The position numbers and the translations under genes are program-made. 64,000 bases of DNA, taken from contig NZ_JAIFZM010000012.1 in the NCBI RefSeq assembly GCF_022095695.1, positions 42,801-106,800 on the forward strand. The letters are read 5' to 3'. Under the pieces are notes generated by a model. That model was not told where the DNA came from. It saw only the letters and a program-made list of their open reading frames with translations, and searched no databases. Below, in pieces: positions 41,252 through 51,316 of the stretch (the first letter of the stretch is position 1; each line of letters starts with the position of its first letter). Source of the stretch: Oceanobacillus jordanicus (lineage in GTDB: Bacteria > Bacillota > Bacilli > Bacillales > Amphibacillaceae).

Positions 41252-43237
41252 CTACAACTTAAACTGCTCCACAACTTCCTGCAATTCCTCCGCCATAACC
41301 GACAGAGAATTAGCAGAATCGGTAATTTCCTCCATGGATGCTAGCTGTTCCTCTGTAGAAGCAGAAACGTTTTGTGCTGCTCCAGATGTTGTTTCCGAAA
41401 TACCTGCAAGACTATCAAATGTTTCAACAAATTGGTCTGTACCTGAAGAAATTTCTTGAATTTTTGAAGCAACTTGCTGAATCTGGGTCGTTACTGTGTT
41501 TACAAATGATGTAATATCATTAAAGGACTGCCCAGCTTCGCTAACCACTTCAATTCCTCGATCTACTTCCGTAGTACCGGTTTCCATCGCTTTGACAGCA
41601 TCGATGGATTCACTCTGAATAGATTGGATCATATTCTTAATCTGCTCGGATGATTGAGATGATTGCTCAGCAAGCTTACGAACTTCATCTGCTACAACGG
41701 CAAAACCCTTCCCATGTTCGCCAGCTCTTGCCGCTTCAATAGCAGCATTCAAGGCTAATAGATTGGTTTGCTCTGCGATGTTCGTGATCACATCCACGAT
41801 CTCGCCAATCTCTCTTGTTTTATTACCAAGACCTTTAATATTTCCAGAAAGTTCATGGACCGTTTTCTTAATAAATTCCATTTGTCCAACCGTTGTCTTA
41901 ATTGCTTTATTCCCAGCTTCAATAACAACGTTTGCATCTTCTGCTGTGGAAGAAACCTCATTAGAACTTGTTGCAATCTGCTGAATGGAGGAAGACATGT
42001 TCTTCGCCATCATGGAGCTAGAGTCAATACTACTAGATTGACTTTCCACACCAGATGCTACATCTTGAATAGAATTTGTAATCTGTTCTGTGGCTACCGT
42101 GTTTTGTTGTGAACTTGCGTTTAGTTCCTCAGAAGATGCGGCAAGGTTGTTTGCTTTGTCACGTACTTGGACAATAACTCCATTCAAATGCTTTCTCATT
42201 CGATTAAATGCTTGTGCCAATTGGCCAATTTCATCTTTGCTATGATTTTCAACCTCTGCAGTTAAATCGCCCTTACTCATTTTGTCAGCAACTTCAACCA
42301 AATTATTAACTGGGCGAGTGATAGAACGGATGATTAATAGCACAACTGCAATTCCAATGACAAGTGCAATGGCAATAACAATGATCGTTTTTTGATAAAT
42401 TGGAGCTACAGCATCCTCTACTTCACTTTGAAGCATAGATCCAGCTATCTTCCATCCGGAAGTAGTATTTGTAGTGAAGGCAAGTTTTTTCTCCTCCCCA
42501 TCATATCCATAATCAAATTTACCAGTAACTGAAGCATAAAGATCTTCCATAAATGGAGCCGTTTCTTCAGAACCTGCCTCATTAGTTGGATGGCTGATAT
42601 AATTACCGTTTTGATCTAGTAAAAACACATAACCTTCTTCGCCAATTTTTATTTCATTAATCATGGCTGATAAGCGATCAAGCTGCAAGTTGGCTCCAAT
42701 AACGCCTTGTCCATCAGCGGTTGTTTTAGCAATTGTTACGACAATCACATCGGTAGAACTAGATAAATAAGGCTCTGTTATAACAACTTCTCCTTGATTT
42801 TCCATAGCTAATTGATACCAAGGGCGTTCACGAGGGTCATAATCTGGCTTAACTTGAATAGAGTCTGGTGCTACAAGGAAATCTCCTTCCTCCGTTCCCA
42901 CATAGGTTTGTTCAAGATCCGCCTTGGAATCTTGAGAGCTACTAAGGATTGCTTCAAGTTCTTCCGTGTTACCTTCTATAATGGATTCTGCTGAAATAGC
43001 ATTAGATAGAAAATCGACGTTTTCCATTTGTGCTTGAAGGAGTTGATTAATTGTTGAGTCTACCATCTGCACACTTTCTTGTGCTGTATCTAACATTCTA
43101 CTATCTGTATTACTTTTTGCGCTCATGTAAGACGTATAGGCAATAATGCAACTTGGAACTAACAGTACTAGCAAAAAGGATAGGAGTAACTTATTCTTTA
43201 AGCTAAACTTCATTTTATTAAATTTGAATTTTTTCAT
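41252..43237 (-). CDS. Methyl-accepting chemotaxis protein, dCache type (copy 2)
   Basis: A 661-residue chemoreceptor with the same layout as copy 1: span, double Cache ([14 protein letters not shown]), span, HAMP, signalling domain. The start ATG 43237 follows GAGAGTGGTG at 9 bases, as in copy 1. The sensor half has diverged moderately, while the last 330 residues are almost identical, and the DNA of that part is very similar too, which suggests recent duplication or gene conversion. A sigma-D -10 lies upstream. The two copies would give different ligand ranges with a common output. Confidence 0.93.
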   Translation of the reverse strand: MKKFKFNKMKFSLKNKLLLSFLLVLLVPSCIIAYTSYMSAKSNTDSRMLDTAQESVQMVDSTINQLLQAQMENVDFLSNAISAESIIEGNTEELEAILSSSQDSKADLEQTYVGTEEGDFLVAPDSIQVKPDYDPRERPWYQLAMENQGEVVITEPYLSSSTDVIVVTIAKTTADGQGVIGANLQLDRLSAMINEIKIGEEGYVFLLDQNGNYISHPTNEAGSEETAPFMEDLYASVTGKFDYGYDGEEKKLAFTTNTTSGWKIAGSMLQSEVEDAVAPIYQKTIIVIAIALVIGIAVVLLIIRSITRPVNNLVEVADKMSKGDLTAEVENHSKDEIGQLAQAFNRMRKHLNGVIVQVRDKANNLAASSEELNASSQQNTVATEQITNSIQDVASGVESQSSSIDSSSMMAKNMSSSIQQIATSSNEVSSTAEDANVVIEAGNKAIKTTVGQMEFIKKTVHELSGNIKGLGNKTREIGEIVDVITNIAEQTNLLALNAAIEAARAGEHGKGFAVVADEVRKLAEQSSQSSEQIKNMIQSIQSESIDAVKAMETGTTEVDRGIEVVSEAGQSFNDITSFVNTVTTQIQQVASKIQEISSGTDQFVETFDSLAGISETTSGAAQNVSASTEEQLASMEEITDSANSLSVMAEELQEVVEQFKL

Positions 43238-43292
43238 GCGTAATAACACCACTCTCTTTGATGATTTATTTTGAAATGTACATTCTCAAGTT

Positions 43293-43300
43293 ATATCGAC
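43293..43300 (-). promoter_or_regulatory. Sigma-D -10 element of chemoreceptor copy 2
   Basis: GTCGATAT on the minus strand, 56 bases before the start; flanks match copy 1. Confidence 0.6.
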
Positions 43301-43425
43301 AGAAAAAACGAATTATGTAGAAAAATGTAGAATATTATTTTGGTTAAAGCGGGTTGGACACCAGGAAATCACACTCTGCAAAACAGTTGGGGGATTGTTC
43401 CAAATTTTATTTTTTACATTATCCC

Positions 43426-43452
43426 TAAATTATTTTTAAAATGAGACGATAT
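43426..43452 (+). promoter_or_regulatory. Sigma-D promoter of the mot-che operon
   Basis: TAAA at 43426-43429, 15 bases, then GACGATAT at 43445-43452 (one change from GCCGATAT). It lies just upstream of the c-di-GMP riboswitch. Confidence 0.8.
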
Positions 43453-43487
43453 AAAAGCATAGGTATTTTTAACTAATGGGACAAAAT

Positions 43488-43575
43488 CCAATTCTAGAAA
43501 AGGCAAACTGCTTGAAAGAGTAGGACGCAAAGCAAAGGGTCTAAGGTTCTCAAGCTACGATCGCCTGGCTGCCAA
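43488..43575 (+). ncRNA. Cyclic di-GMP-I (GEMM-I) riboswitch
   Basis: The aptamer core is clear: GGCAAACTGCTTGAAAGAG, then TAGGACGCAAAGC, a GGTCTAAGG segment and GCTACGATCGCCTGGCTGCC, all in the order and spacing of GEMM-I RNAs. A terminator hairpin begins within the last bases of the aptamer and the motA start lies 160 bases further on. It would make expression of the stator and chemotaxis genes respond to c-di-GMP. Whether ligand turns it on or off cannot be decided by eye. Confidence 0.9.
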
Positions 43576-43605
43576 AAAGATAATCAATTATTCTTTTTTG
43601 GCTAT
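43571..43605 (+). terminator. Expression-platform terminator of the riboswitch
   Basis: GCCAAAAAGATAAT pairs with ATTATTCTTTTTTGGC around CA. Its 5' GCC also closes the aptamer, so the two structures compete. Confidence 0.75.
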
Positions 43606-43734
43606 TCTACTTTTAAGGGATAGCGTTTTTAATAAGGCTGAAAAAGGTTGAACGAATATTAAAGATCCTCCTCACCTTAACGAAACCTACTAGTTAATTT
43701 TACAACTGACAACGAGATAAAGGAGACATGTGTA

Positions 43735-44532
43735 ATGGATAAAACGTCTGTCATTGGCGTCATACTAGGTGTGATTGCAGTCGGTGTAGGGATGGTATTA
43801 AAAGGTGTAGGCGTTGCAGCATTAATAAATCCAGCTGCCATTCTGATCATTCTTGTGGGAACAGCGGCCTCTGTTGTTATTGCATTTCCAATGAGCACTG
43901 TGAAGAAAATACCCTCCCTGTTTAAAATTATCTTCTCTGAAGAAAAACAGGAAAACACACAAGAACTAATCATGACGTTTACAGAGTGGGCTGATCAAAC
44001 AAGAAAAGAAGGACTACTTTCATTAGAAAGGCAAGTAGAAGAAACAGAGGATCCTTTTTTATCTTCAGGCTTACAACTTGCGATTGATGGTCAACCAGCA
44101 GAGTTTATACGTGAAGTGATGCTGGAAAAGGTAGACGCGATGGAATCAAGACACCAGGAAGGCGCAGCCGTTTTTTCTCAGGCAGGAACGTATGCCCCGA
44201 CCCTTGGCGTACTTGGAGCCGTAATTGGTTTAATTGCAGCCCTAAGTGATATGAATGACATCGAAGCATTAGGTCATGCGATTTCCGCAGCATTTATTGC
44301 CACGCTACTCGGTATTTTTACAGGTTACGTGCTATGGCATCCATTTGCCAATAAGCTAAAGGAAAAGTCAAAAAAAGAAGTGCAACGTAAAGAAGTGATC
44401 GTAGAAGGAATTCTCTCTATTACAAATGGTGATTCTGCGATGATGGTAAGGGATAAACTTGGGTCTTACCTGTCTACAAAAGAATTAAAAGCGTTAAGAC
44501 AAAGTCAGGAACAGGACGAAGCTAATGAGTAG
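43735..44532 (+). CDS. motA: Flagellar motor stator protein MotA
   Basis: A 265-residue membrane protein closely following B. subtilis MotA throughout (MDKTSVIGVILG, GTAASVVIAFP, EWADQTRKEGLL, QAGTYAPTLGVLGAVIGLI, AFIATLLGIFTGYVLWHP). Four membrane spans are visible and the cytoplasmic loop carries the charged torque-generating residues. It forms the proton channel of the motor with MotB, whose gene overlaps by 8 bases. Transcription depends on a sigma-D promoter and a c-di-GMP riboswitch. Confidence 0.95.
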   Translation: MDKTSVIGVILGVIAVGVGMVLKGVGVAALINPAAILIILVGTAASVVIAFPMSTVKKIPSLFKIIFSEEKQENTQELIMTFTEWADQTRKEGLLSLERQVEETEDPFLSSGLQLAIDGQPAEFIREVMLEKVDAMESRHQEGAAVFSQAGTYAPTLGVLGAVIGLIAALSDMNDIEALGHAISAAFIATLLGIFTGYVLWHPFANKLKEKSKKEVQRKEVIVEGILSITNGDSAMMVRDKLGSYLSTKELKALRQSQEQDEANE

Positions 44533-45295
44533 AAAGAAAAAACATAGTGAAAACCATATTGATGAATCCTGGCTCTTACCATATTCCGATTTACTTACCT
44601 TACTTGTAGCACTCTTCATTGTCTTATTCGCCATGAGTGAAATTGATTCGGAAAAGTATAACCAGCTTTCCACTGTGTTCCAGGAAGAATTCTCAGGTGG
44701 GGCTAGTTTTATGGAAGAAAGCAATGCACCGAATGAATCAACTGTTGATATTCCTGAAGACGAAGAAGAGCAAGAGAAACAAGAAGAGCCCAAACAGGTA
44801 AGCAAAGAGGATGAAGAGCTTGAAGAATTGGAGACAATCCAAGAGCACATTAATAACTATATCAAAGAAGAAGATCTTGAAGAGGTGTTTGATACACAGC
44901 TCACTGATGAAGGATTATTGCTTACAATTTTGAATGATATTTCTTTTGACTCGGGTAGTGCAGAGGTTAAAGAAAGAGGGCAGCGTCTTGCGAAGGATGT
45001 TTCAGAACTTCTCTATACAGACCCGCCACATCAAATAGTTGTAAGTGGGCATGCGGACGATCGCCCTGTTTATAACGCAGAATTTGCTTCAAACTGGGAG
45101 CTTAGTGTCATGCGGGCGATTAATTTTATGGGGCTGATCCTAGAGAACGATCAGCTTGACCCAGGCAAATTTAGTGCTAAGGGCTACGGGGAACACCAAC
45201 CAATTGTGCCAAACAACTCGGAAGCAAACCGGGCAAAAAATAGGCGAGTAGAAGTACTCATTCTACCTAATTACGATATAACGACAAATGAATAA
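44525..45295 (+). CDS. motB: Flagellar motor stator protein MotB
   Basis: A 256-residue protein with one N-terminal span. The proton-binding aspartate is Asp22 in LPYSDLLTLLVALFIVLFA. An acidic, Glu/Gln-rich linker (residues 80-115) leads to the OmpA-like peptidoglycan-binding domain (VSGHADDRPVYN, NRAKNRRVEVLIL). The absence of a sodium-type signature in the span and close MotA partner favour a proton stator. It is followed after 17 bases by cheX. Confidence 0.95.
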   Translation: MSRKKKHSENHIDESWLLPYSDLLTLLVALFIVLFAMSEIDSEKYNQLSTVFQEEFSGGASFMEESNAPNESTVDIPEDEEEQEKQEEPKQVSKEDEELEELETIQEHINNYIKEEDLEEVFDTQLTDEGLLLTILNDISFDSGSAEVKERGQRLAKDVSELLYTDPPHQIVVSGHADDRPVYNAEFASNWELSVMRAINFMGLILENDQLDPGKFSAKGYGEHQPIVPNNSEANRAKNRRVEVLILPNYDITTNE

Positions 45296-45312
45296 TAAGG
45301 GGAGATAGCAAG

Positions 45313-45777
45313 ATGACAACAACAGCCAATCAACAGAGCAAAGTTATAACACATTTACTTAATGGCACAAATACTACCATGAAATCCATTATCCCAGTAG
45401 CTCAAAACGTTTCAAAACCACAACTACTAACAGAGCCGCCAATTGTAGAGTATGGTGTGCTAATAGGGATAACAGGCGACATCAGAGGAAAAATCATGCT
45501 CTCAGGTGATCCCGCTGTCTTTAGTGGAATTGGCGGTGTCATGTTTGGAATGGCTGTGGAGGGAGAGATGCTTGTCTCTTTTAGTGGAGAGCTGGGGAAT
45601 ATGATAGCCGGTGGAATTGCGACCATTATCGTGAATGAAGGGCTGACAACCGATATTACAGCACCAACAGTATTACAGGGATCTACAAAGATTTCTGGTT
45701 ACAAAAAAGCAATACAATTAACAGCAGGATTTGAAAATCTTGGTGAATTAGATGTCATGTTCTTATTAGATAGCTAG
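45313..45777 (+). CDS. cheX: CheY-P phosphatase CheX
   Basis: A 154-residue CheC/CheX/FliY-family protein. The single E-x-x-N dephosphorylation motif is in FSGELGNMIAGG, as in CheX. GDIRGKIMLSGDP is typical of the fold. ATG follows AAGGGGAGA. CheX would dephosphorylate CheY-P. B. subtilis lacks CheX and uses CheC and FliY; its presence between motB and cheA is a notable difference in architecture. Confidence 0.88.
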   Translation: MTTTANQQSKVITHLLNGTNTTMKSIIPVAQNVSKPQLLTEPPIVEYGVLIGITGDIRGKIMLSGDPAVFSGIGGVMFGMAVEGEMLVSFSGELGNMIAGGIATIIVNEGLTTDITAPTVLQGSTKISGYKKAIQLTAGFENLGELDVMFLLDS

Positions 45778-45810
45778 TCTATAAGAATACGAAGGTGAAA
45801 GGAAGGTTAT

Positions 45811-47796
45811 ATGGATACGAATGATTATATCGAAATATTTCTAGATGAAAGTAATGAGCATTTACAGGCAGTCAATGACCAGTTGTTAAAGCTGGAAAAA
45901 CAGTCTGATGATCTTTCCATTGTGAATGAGATTTTTCGCTCCGCCCACACATTAAAAGGGATGGCAGCCACAATGGGCTACGAAGATATTGCATCCTTAA
46001 CTCATAATATGGAAAATGTATTAGACAAAATTAGAAACAGCTCGCTACATGTTACGACCGAAGTAATCGACGTTACGTTTGCGGCGGTAGAGGCATTAGA
46101 AGAGATGGTCGAATCGATTGCAGGTGGGAACGAAGGAAAGAAAGATGTGAGAGATTTAATTGCTCGCCTAGAAGCAATTGAAAATGGAAAACAGCCAGAA
46201 GAAGAGGTTCCGGTCGCTGCAAAAGCTACAACGCAAGAAAACCTGGAGCTTGATGAATATCAATTAACTGTGCTTGACCAGGCGAAGGAGCAAGGCTTTG
46301 AAGCCTACCAAATGGAGGTTGCGCTGGACGAAGGGTGTATCTTAAAAGCTGCCCGAGCCTATATGGTAGTGGAAGCGGTCGAACAACATGGTGAAATTAT
46401 AAAAACATCTCCTCCTGTTGAAGAGCTTGAAGCAGGCGAGGTAGACCGTTTTTCTCTTATCGTGCTAACAAAATCTCCTGCAGCAGAAGTGAAGCAAAGT
46501 GTACATAATGTATCGGAAGTAGAATCTGCTGAGATTAGCCCGTATGTCACGGTGAAAGAGGAAGCTGTATTAGCAACAGAAGAAATCGCTGCAACGAAAG
46601 AAGAAGCACCCACTGAGGCGAAACAAGAAAGTCATAAAGCCGTTACGTCTAAAACAATTCGGGTGAATCTTGAACGGATTGATGATCTTATGAATCTATT
46701 TGAAGAAGTAGTCATTGACAGAAGTAGACTAGAAGATTTGGCGAGTGAAATTAAAAACGAAGCTTTACAAGATACTGTCGAGCATATGTCTAGAGTTTCA
46801 GAGGATATGCAAAGCTTAATTCTTACGATGCGCATGGTCCCGGTAGAACAGGTATTTAATCGTTTCCCAAGAATGGTGCGCGGATTGGCCAAGGATCTTA
46901 ACAAAAACTTAGAACTAGAGATTATTGGGGCAGATACGGAGCTAGACCGTACGGTAATTGATGAAATTGGTGATCCACTTGTTCACTTAATCCGAAATTC
47001 GATTGACCATGGTATTGAATCACCAGAGCAGCGTAAAAAAGCAGGCAAAGCGGAAAAAGGAAGCCTAATATTGCGTGCTTTCCATAGTGGGAACCATGTG
47101 TTTATAGAAATGGAAGATGATGGAGCTGGAATCAATCGTGAAAAAGTTGCTGCAAAGGCGATTGAAAATGGTGTCTTAACAGAAGCACAACTGGAAAAAT
47201 TAACAGATCAAGAAGTAAATGAGCTTATCCTCGCTTCTGGCTTTAGTACAGCAGAAACAGTTTCAGATATTTCCGGCCGCGGAGTAGGACTTGATGTGGT
47301 CAAAAATAAAATTGAATCGCTTGGTGGAAAGCTATCCATTGAGTCAACACAAGGGAAAGGAAGTAAGTTTTCCATCCAGCTTCCACTAACATTGTCGATT
47401 CTATCAACACTGCTAGTTGACGTATCAAAAGAAATCTATGCCATCCCACTTTCTTCTATCATTGAAACATTGATGATTGACGAAAAAGAAATTATGGATG
47501 CACACGGACAGAGAGTGATTGATTTCCGGGGAAATATTATCCCGATCGTCTCCTTAAGAAAAGTTTTTAATATAGAAGAAACAGAAACAAATAATTCAAC
47601 AGACCAGGCTATTGTGGTTGTGAAAAAAGGGAACAAGCTGACAGGTATTCTGGTTGACTCTTTCATCGGTCAGAAAGAAGTCGTACTTAAGGCGCTTGGA
47701 GCTTACTTGAAGGATGTCTTTGCCATCTCAGGTGCCACAATTTTAGGTGACGGGCGTGTGGCATTAATTCTTGATCCTAATGCATTAGTGAAATAA
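45811..47796 (+). CDS. cheA: Chemotaxis histidine kinase CheA
   Basis: A 661-residue cytoplasmic kinase. Domains in order: P1 HPt with phosphorylated His46 in FRSAHTLKGMA; P2 CheY-binding region (about residues 150-255); Glu/Ala-rich linker; P3 dimerisation (NLERIDDLMNLFEEVVIDRS); P4 ATPase (LIRNSIDHGIESPEQR, DDGAGINREK, GRGVGLDVVKNKIE); and P5 CheW-like domain at the end. ATG follows AAAGGAAGG. It couples the four or more receptors of this window to CheY. It lies in a compact mot-che operon rather than in a long fla/che operon. Confidence 0.96.
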   Translation: MDTNDYIEIFLDESNEHLQAVNDQLLKLEKQSDDLSIVNEIFRSAHTLKGMAATMGYEDIASLTHNMENVLDKIRNSSLHVTTEVIDVTFAAVEALEEMVESIAGGNEGKKDVRDLIARLEAIENGKQPEEEVPVAAKATTQENLELDEYQLTVLDQAKEQGFEAYQMEVALDEGCILKAARAYMVVEAVEQHGEIIKTSPPVEELEAGEVDRFSLIVLTKSPAAEVKQSVHNVSEVESAEISPYVTVKEEAVLATEEIAATKEEAPTEAKQESHKAVTSKTIRVNLERIDDLMNLFEEVVIDRSRLEDLASEIKNEALQDTVEHMSRVSEDMQSLILTMRMVPVEQVFNRFPRMVRGLAKDLNKNLELEIIGADTELDRTVIDEIGDPLVHLIRNSIDHGIESPEQRKKAGKAEKGSLILRAFHSGNHVFIEMEDDGAGINREKVAAKAIENGVLTEAQLEKLTDQEVNELILASGFSTAETVSDISGRGVGLDVVKNKIESLGGKLSIESTQGKGSKFSIQLPLTLSILSTLLVDVSKEIYAIPLSSIIETLMIDEKEIMDAHGQRVIDFRGNIIPIVSLRKVFNIEETETNNSTDQAIVVVKKGNKLTGILVDSFIGQKEVVLKALGAYLKDVFAISGATILGDGRVALILDPNALVK

Positions 47797-47809
47797 GGGG
47801 GGACAAATT

Positions 47810-48268
47810 GTGAAAGACGTAAGAAAATTTATTGTGTTTACATTAAAGAACCAATCATACGGAGTGGATGTCAGTCAGGTACATTCCATTGAACGTCTAC
47901 AAAAAGTAACAGAGGTACCAAGAACGGCTTCTTTCATTAAAGGAGTCATCTATTTGCGAGGAAACACAATTCCCGTTATTGATTTAAGAGAACGGTTATG
48001 GATTGGGCAGACGGATACAACAGACGAAAGCCGCTTTCTGATTGTAGAGATAAAAGGGATGCAGGTTGGGTTGCTTGTGGATGCTGCTAATGAGGTCTTG
48101 GATATCGGAGCAGAGGCAATTGAACCACCACCAGAAATGATTGCTGGAGTGGAGGCAAGATATTTAGAAGGTGTTGCTAAATTAAAGGATGAGCTGCTTA
48201 TCCTTTTGGATTTAGAACATATTTTGGATATGGAAGAAGTACAGGAAGTAAAACAAGCGATCAATTAA
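47810..48268 (+). CDS. cheW: Chemotaxis coupling protein CheW
   Basis: A 152-residue adaptor of the CheW fold (FIVFTLKNQSYGVDVSQVHSI, VIYLRGNTIPVIDLRERLW, GLLVDAANEVLDI). GTG start after AAGGGGGG, 13 bases beyond cheA. It bridges receptors and CheA. No receiver domain is fused, so it is CheW rather than CheV. Confidence 0.95.
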   Translation: MKDVRKFIVFTLKNQSYGVDVSQVHSIERLQKVTEVPRTASFIKGVIYLRGNTIPVIDLRERLWIGQTDTTDESRFLIVEIKGMQVGLLVDAANEVLDIGAEAIEPPPEMIAGVEARYLEGVAKLKDELLILLDLEHILDMEEVQEVKQAIN

Positions 48269-48291
48269 TTTTATTTTGGAGGGTTTCAATC

Positions 48292-48648
48292 ATGGCAAGA
48301 ATTTTAGTAACAGATGATGCTGCATTTATGCGTATGCAATTAAAGGATATCGTAACAAAACTTGGACATGAGGTTGTTGGCGAAGCGGAGAATGGCCAAG
48401 TTGCAGTAGATATGTATCAAGAAGTAAAACCAGATCTTGTGACGATGGATATTACGATGCCTGAGATGAATGGTGTAGAAGCATTAAAAGAAATTAAAAA
48501 GCTGGATGCAGATGCAAAAGTTATTATGTGCTCAGCGATGGGGCAGCAAGGAATGGTTGTAGAAGCAATTCAAGCTGGGGCAAAGGATTTTATCGTCAAG
48601 CCTTTTACAGCGGACAGAATTAACGAGGCATTATCAAAAGCACTATAA
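48292..48648 (+). CDS. cheY: Chemotaxis response regulator CheY
   Basis: A 118-residue single-domain receiver: acidic pair Asp8-Asp9, phosphorylation site Asp53 (TMDITMPEMNG), then MCSAMGQQ and the conserved Lys in IVKPF. ATG follows GGAGGG. It is the last gene of the mot-che operon apart from the receptor that may be read through; it relays CheA signals to the motor switch. CheB, CheR, CheC and CheD are not in the window. Confidence 0.95.
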   Translation: MARILVTDDAAFMRMQLKDIVTKLGHEVVGEAENGQVAVDMYQEVKPDLVTMDITMPEMNGVEALKEIKKLDADAKVIMCSAMGQQGMVVEAIQAGAKDFIVKPFTADRINEALSKAL

Positions 48649-48834
48649 AGTGAAGCTTCAATTAGTGGGGCGGTTTCATCCTTCCTCCACTGATTGTTAG
48701 TTGAACGAATCGGGGTGTTAACGTCCGCTTACTCCAACTAAAACATCACGATTTCACCACATGTTTTGAAGTGGGAGTCTTATGGACGGTTGCACCGGGA
48801 TAAACTCAAGCTACATAGGGAAGGAACTAGGGGA

Positions 48835-50544
48835 ATGCGGAAAAAGCTTACGTTACGAAATGTGAAGATCGGTTGGAAATACGGCTTTACCATTATACTT
48901 GTGTTTATTCTCATTGCTGCATCTACAGCCTATGTTTCTAAGTTGCTAGCTGACATTGGAGACAATGTTAGAAACGTGGATATGCGGGGAAATCAAGCAG
49001 TAGATATTACGGAAATGAGCGCGATTACGAAAGAGAAAGGTGTTCCTATTTCAACCTACATGTATAATCAAAGCATGTTATCCGTGGAAGAATATGAGAC
49101 TTACACGAAACAATTTAATGAGCTGGCTGAAAAGATTCGTGAGAGAATAAATACTGCTGAACAAAAAGAACTATTTGAACAAATCGTTAGTAAGGATCAA
49201 GAGATGAACGAACTTTTCATGAATGAAGTGGTCCCTGTGGCGAACAAGGGAGACACATCAAATGCAGCTTCCCTCGTTTCGGAGGCAAAGATCCTTCGTT
49301 CAAGTATTGTTTTTCAACTTGATGAGTTACGGGAAGTAATGAATGAAGAACGCTTCGAATCTACAAGAGAAACAAAAGATTTGCAAGAACTTACCTTAAT
49401 CATTCAACTGGCAACGATGATTGGTAGCATTGTTATTGGTGGGGTTCTCGTTTTCGTGATTAGTAGAAGTGTATCACGTAACTTAGGCCGTGTGGTTTCT
49501 ATTAGTAATCAAATTGCTGACGGCAATCTGGCTGTCGAACCAATGGATTATAAAGGCAAAGATGAGATAGGCAAACTGTCGACAGCTATTAATGGAATGA
49601 CAGAACATTTGCGAAATGTCATTCATCAGGTAGCAACCGTTTCCCAAACTGTTACCAGTCATAGTGAAGAGCTGACACAGTCTGCAAATGAAGTAAAAGC
49701 GGGAAGTGAACAGGTAGCAGAAACGATGCAGGAGTTAGCAAGTGGTACGGAAACACAAGCTAATAGTGCAAGTGATTTGGCGGAAGTAATTAGTTCTTTC
49801 ACCACCAAAGTGCATCAGGCTAATGACAAAGGGGCACTTGTCCAGCAAGCATCCAATGAAGTAATGGTCATGACCAATGAGGGAAGCACGTTAATGGAAA
49901 ATTCCACGGCACAAATGGTAGCCATAGATCGCATCGTAAAAGAGTCTGTACAGAAGATGAAAGGACTAGATACCCAATCCAAGGAGATTTCGAAGTTGGT
50001 ATCGGTCATTAGAGACATTGCAGAACAAACCAACCTGCTTGCATTAAATGCAGCGATTGAAGCAGCACGAGCTGGGGAGCAAGGAAAAGGATTTGCCGTT
50101 GTCGCTGATGAAGTTAGAAAATTAGCTGAACAAGTATCAGTTTCGGTAACAGATATCACTGGAATCGTTACGGGGATCCAGACAGAGTCGAATAGTGTCG
50201 CCCAATCCTTGGAAACTGGCTATGCAGAAGTAGAAAAAGGTACGAAACAACTGAGAACGACTGGAGAAACATTCCAGGGCATTCAGCTATTCGTAAACGA
50301 AATGACCAATAGTGTGAAACAAATTTCCGAAAATCTCTCGGAAATGGCCACGAGCAGTGAAGAGATGAATCGTTCCATAGAAGATATGGCAGCTATTTCG
50401 GAAGAATCAGCAGCAGGGGTTGAACAAACCTCTGCCTCATCACAGCAAACGAGCAGTTCCATGGAAGAAATAGCAGGAAGCTCCGAGCAGCTTGCAAAGC
50501 TGGCAACAGAGTTAAACGTACTAGTTGGAAAATTTAAGTTATAA
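48835..50544 (+). CDS. Methyl-accepting chemotaxis protein, four-helix-bundle sensor
   Basis: A 569-residue receptor: span at about residues 14-36, a 150-residue helical extracellular domain without Cache motifs (4HB_MCP type), second span near residues 197-217, HAMP and signalling domain with tip [28 protein letters not shown] 48835 is preferred because AAGGA lies 9 bases upstream; an in-frame ATG at 48766 would add 23 residues of unrelated sequence. It follows cheY by 186 bases; no good sigma-D promoter was found in between, so read-through from the che operon is possible. Confidence 0.9.
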   Translation: MRKKLTLRNVKIGWKYGFTIILVFILIAASTAYVSKLLADIGDNVRNVDMRGNQAVDITEMSAITKEKGVPISTYMYNQSMLSVEEYETYTKQFNELAEKIRERINTAEQKELFEQIVSKDQEMNELFMNEVVPVANKGDTSNAASLVSEAKILRSSIVFQLDELREVMNEERFESTRETKDLQELTLIIQLATMIGSIVIGGVLVFVISRSVSRNLGRVVSISNQIADGNLAVEPMDYKGKDEIGKLSTAINGMTEHLRNVIHQVATVSQTVTSHSEELTQSANEVKAGSEQVAETMQELASGTETQANSASDLAEVISSFTTKVHQANDKGALVQQASNEVMVMTNEGSTLMENSTAQMVAIDRIVKESVQKMKGLDTQSKEISKLVSVIRDIAEQTNLLALNAAIEAARAGEQGKGFAVVADEVRKLAEQVSVSVTDITGIVTGIQTESNSVAQSLETGYAEVEKGTKQLRTTGETFQGIQLFVNEMTNSVKQISENLSEMATSSEEMNRSIEDMAAISEESAAGVEQTSASSQQTSSSMEEIAGSSEQLAKLATELNVLVGKFKL

Positions 50545-50567
50545 GTATATAATAGGGATAATAGGCA

Positions 50568-50599
50568 ACAAAGGGAGTCGAACAATCGACTCCCTTTTT
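50568..50599 (+). terminator. Intrinsic terminator
   Basis: AAAGGGAGTCGA and TCGACTCCCTTT pair around ACAA and are followed by T residues. Confidence 0.92.
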
Positions 50600-50648
50600 G
50601 CATGCGCAAAAACAGCTAGGACATAATAATCATAAAGGAGTAAAATAG

Positions 50649-51284
50649 ATGAAGAAAGTCACGGTTATTTCAAGATCTGAAATGATGGACAACATTTGTA
50701 GAATACTAAGCGAAAGTATCAACTATTACAACATAGAATTCTACAACATATTGAAGCATGGGCAAATCTCTAAGCAAACACTGGATACAGACTTAGTCAT
50801 TATTGAGTTAGGCCGAGACACAAATTTAGAAGAGATTCTTTCTGGTCTGAGCAAGTCTACGACACTTATTGCGCTTTTAATTAAAAAAATTAATGTAGAA
50901 GATTTAAAAAAATTATTTCTGATGGGTTTTGATGGCTACTTTCATGGTCGCATGGAATTAATCGAAATAAAATTAGCAATTGAATCTATTTTTGAAGGTG
51001 GTCAGTATGTTCATCCACAACTGTGTCCCGTGCTCATGAATGATTATATACATAAGAATACTGTAAAAGAACAGAAGCCAACTGGCATTTTAAGTGAACA
51101 AGAGTGGAAGATACTTGAAGGCATTACAAAAGGAAAGAAAAATTCCGAGATAGCCCAGGAATTATACCTTTCTTCATATACTGTGAATAATCATGTTAGC
51201 GCCATTCTAAGGAAGTTAAATGTTGCAGACCGGACAAGCGCTGCCCTCAAAGCCGTAAAGCATAATTGGCTAACCATCCCATAA
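50649..51284 (+). CDS. LuxR/NarL-type regulator with degenerate receiver domain
   Basis: A 211-residue protein. The C-terminal 65 residues are a LuxR-type helix-turn-helix (LSEQEWKILEGITKGKKNSE, LSSYTVNNHVSAILRKLNV). The N-terminal 125 residues have a receiver-like pattern, but the acidic pair is missing (VISRSEM) and the site of phosphorylation reads LVIIELGRD, with Glu where Asp is expected. It is therefore unlikely to be switched by normal phosphotransfer; it resembles orphan regulators such as CsgD or VpsT-like proteins only in outline. ATG follows AAAGGAG. It lies between two chemoreceptor genes with no kinase nearby. Targets unknown. Confidence 0.78.
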   Translation: MKKVTVISRSEMMDNICRILSESINYYNIEFYNILKHGQISKQTLDTDLVIIELGRDTNLEEILSGLSKSTTLIALLIKKINVEDLKKLFLMGFDGYFHGRMELIEIKLAIESIFEGGQYVHPQLCPVLMNDYIHKNTVKEQKPTGILSEQEWKILEGITKGKKNSEIAQELYLSSYTVNNHVSAILRKLNVADRTSAALKAVKHNWLTIP

Positions 51285-51316
51285 TTAATTTAATATTGTT
51301 GCTTTTCTTAGAGTCC

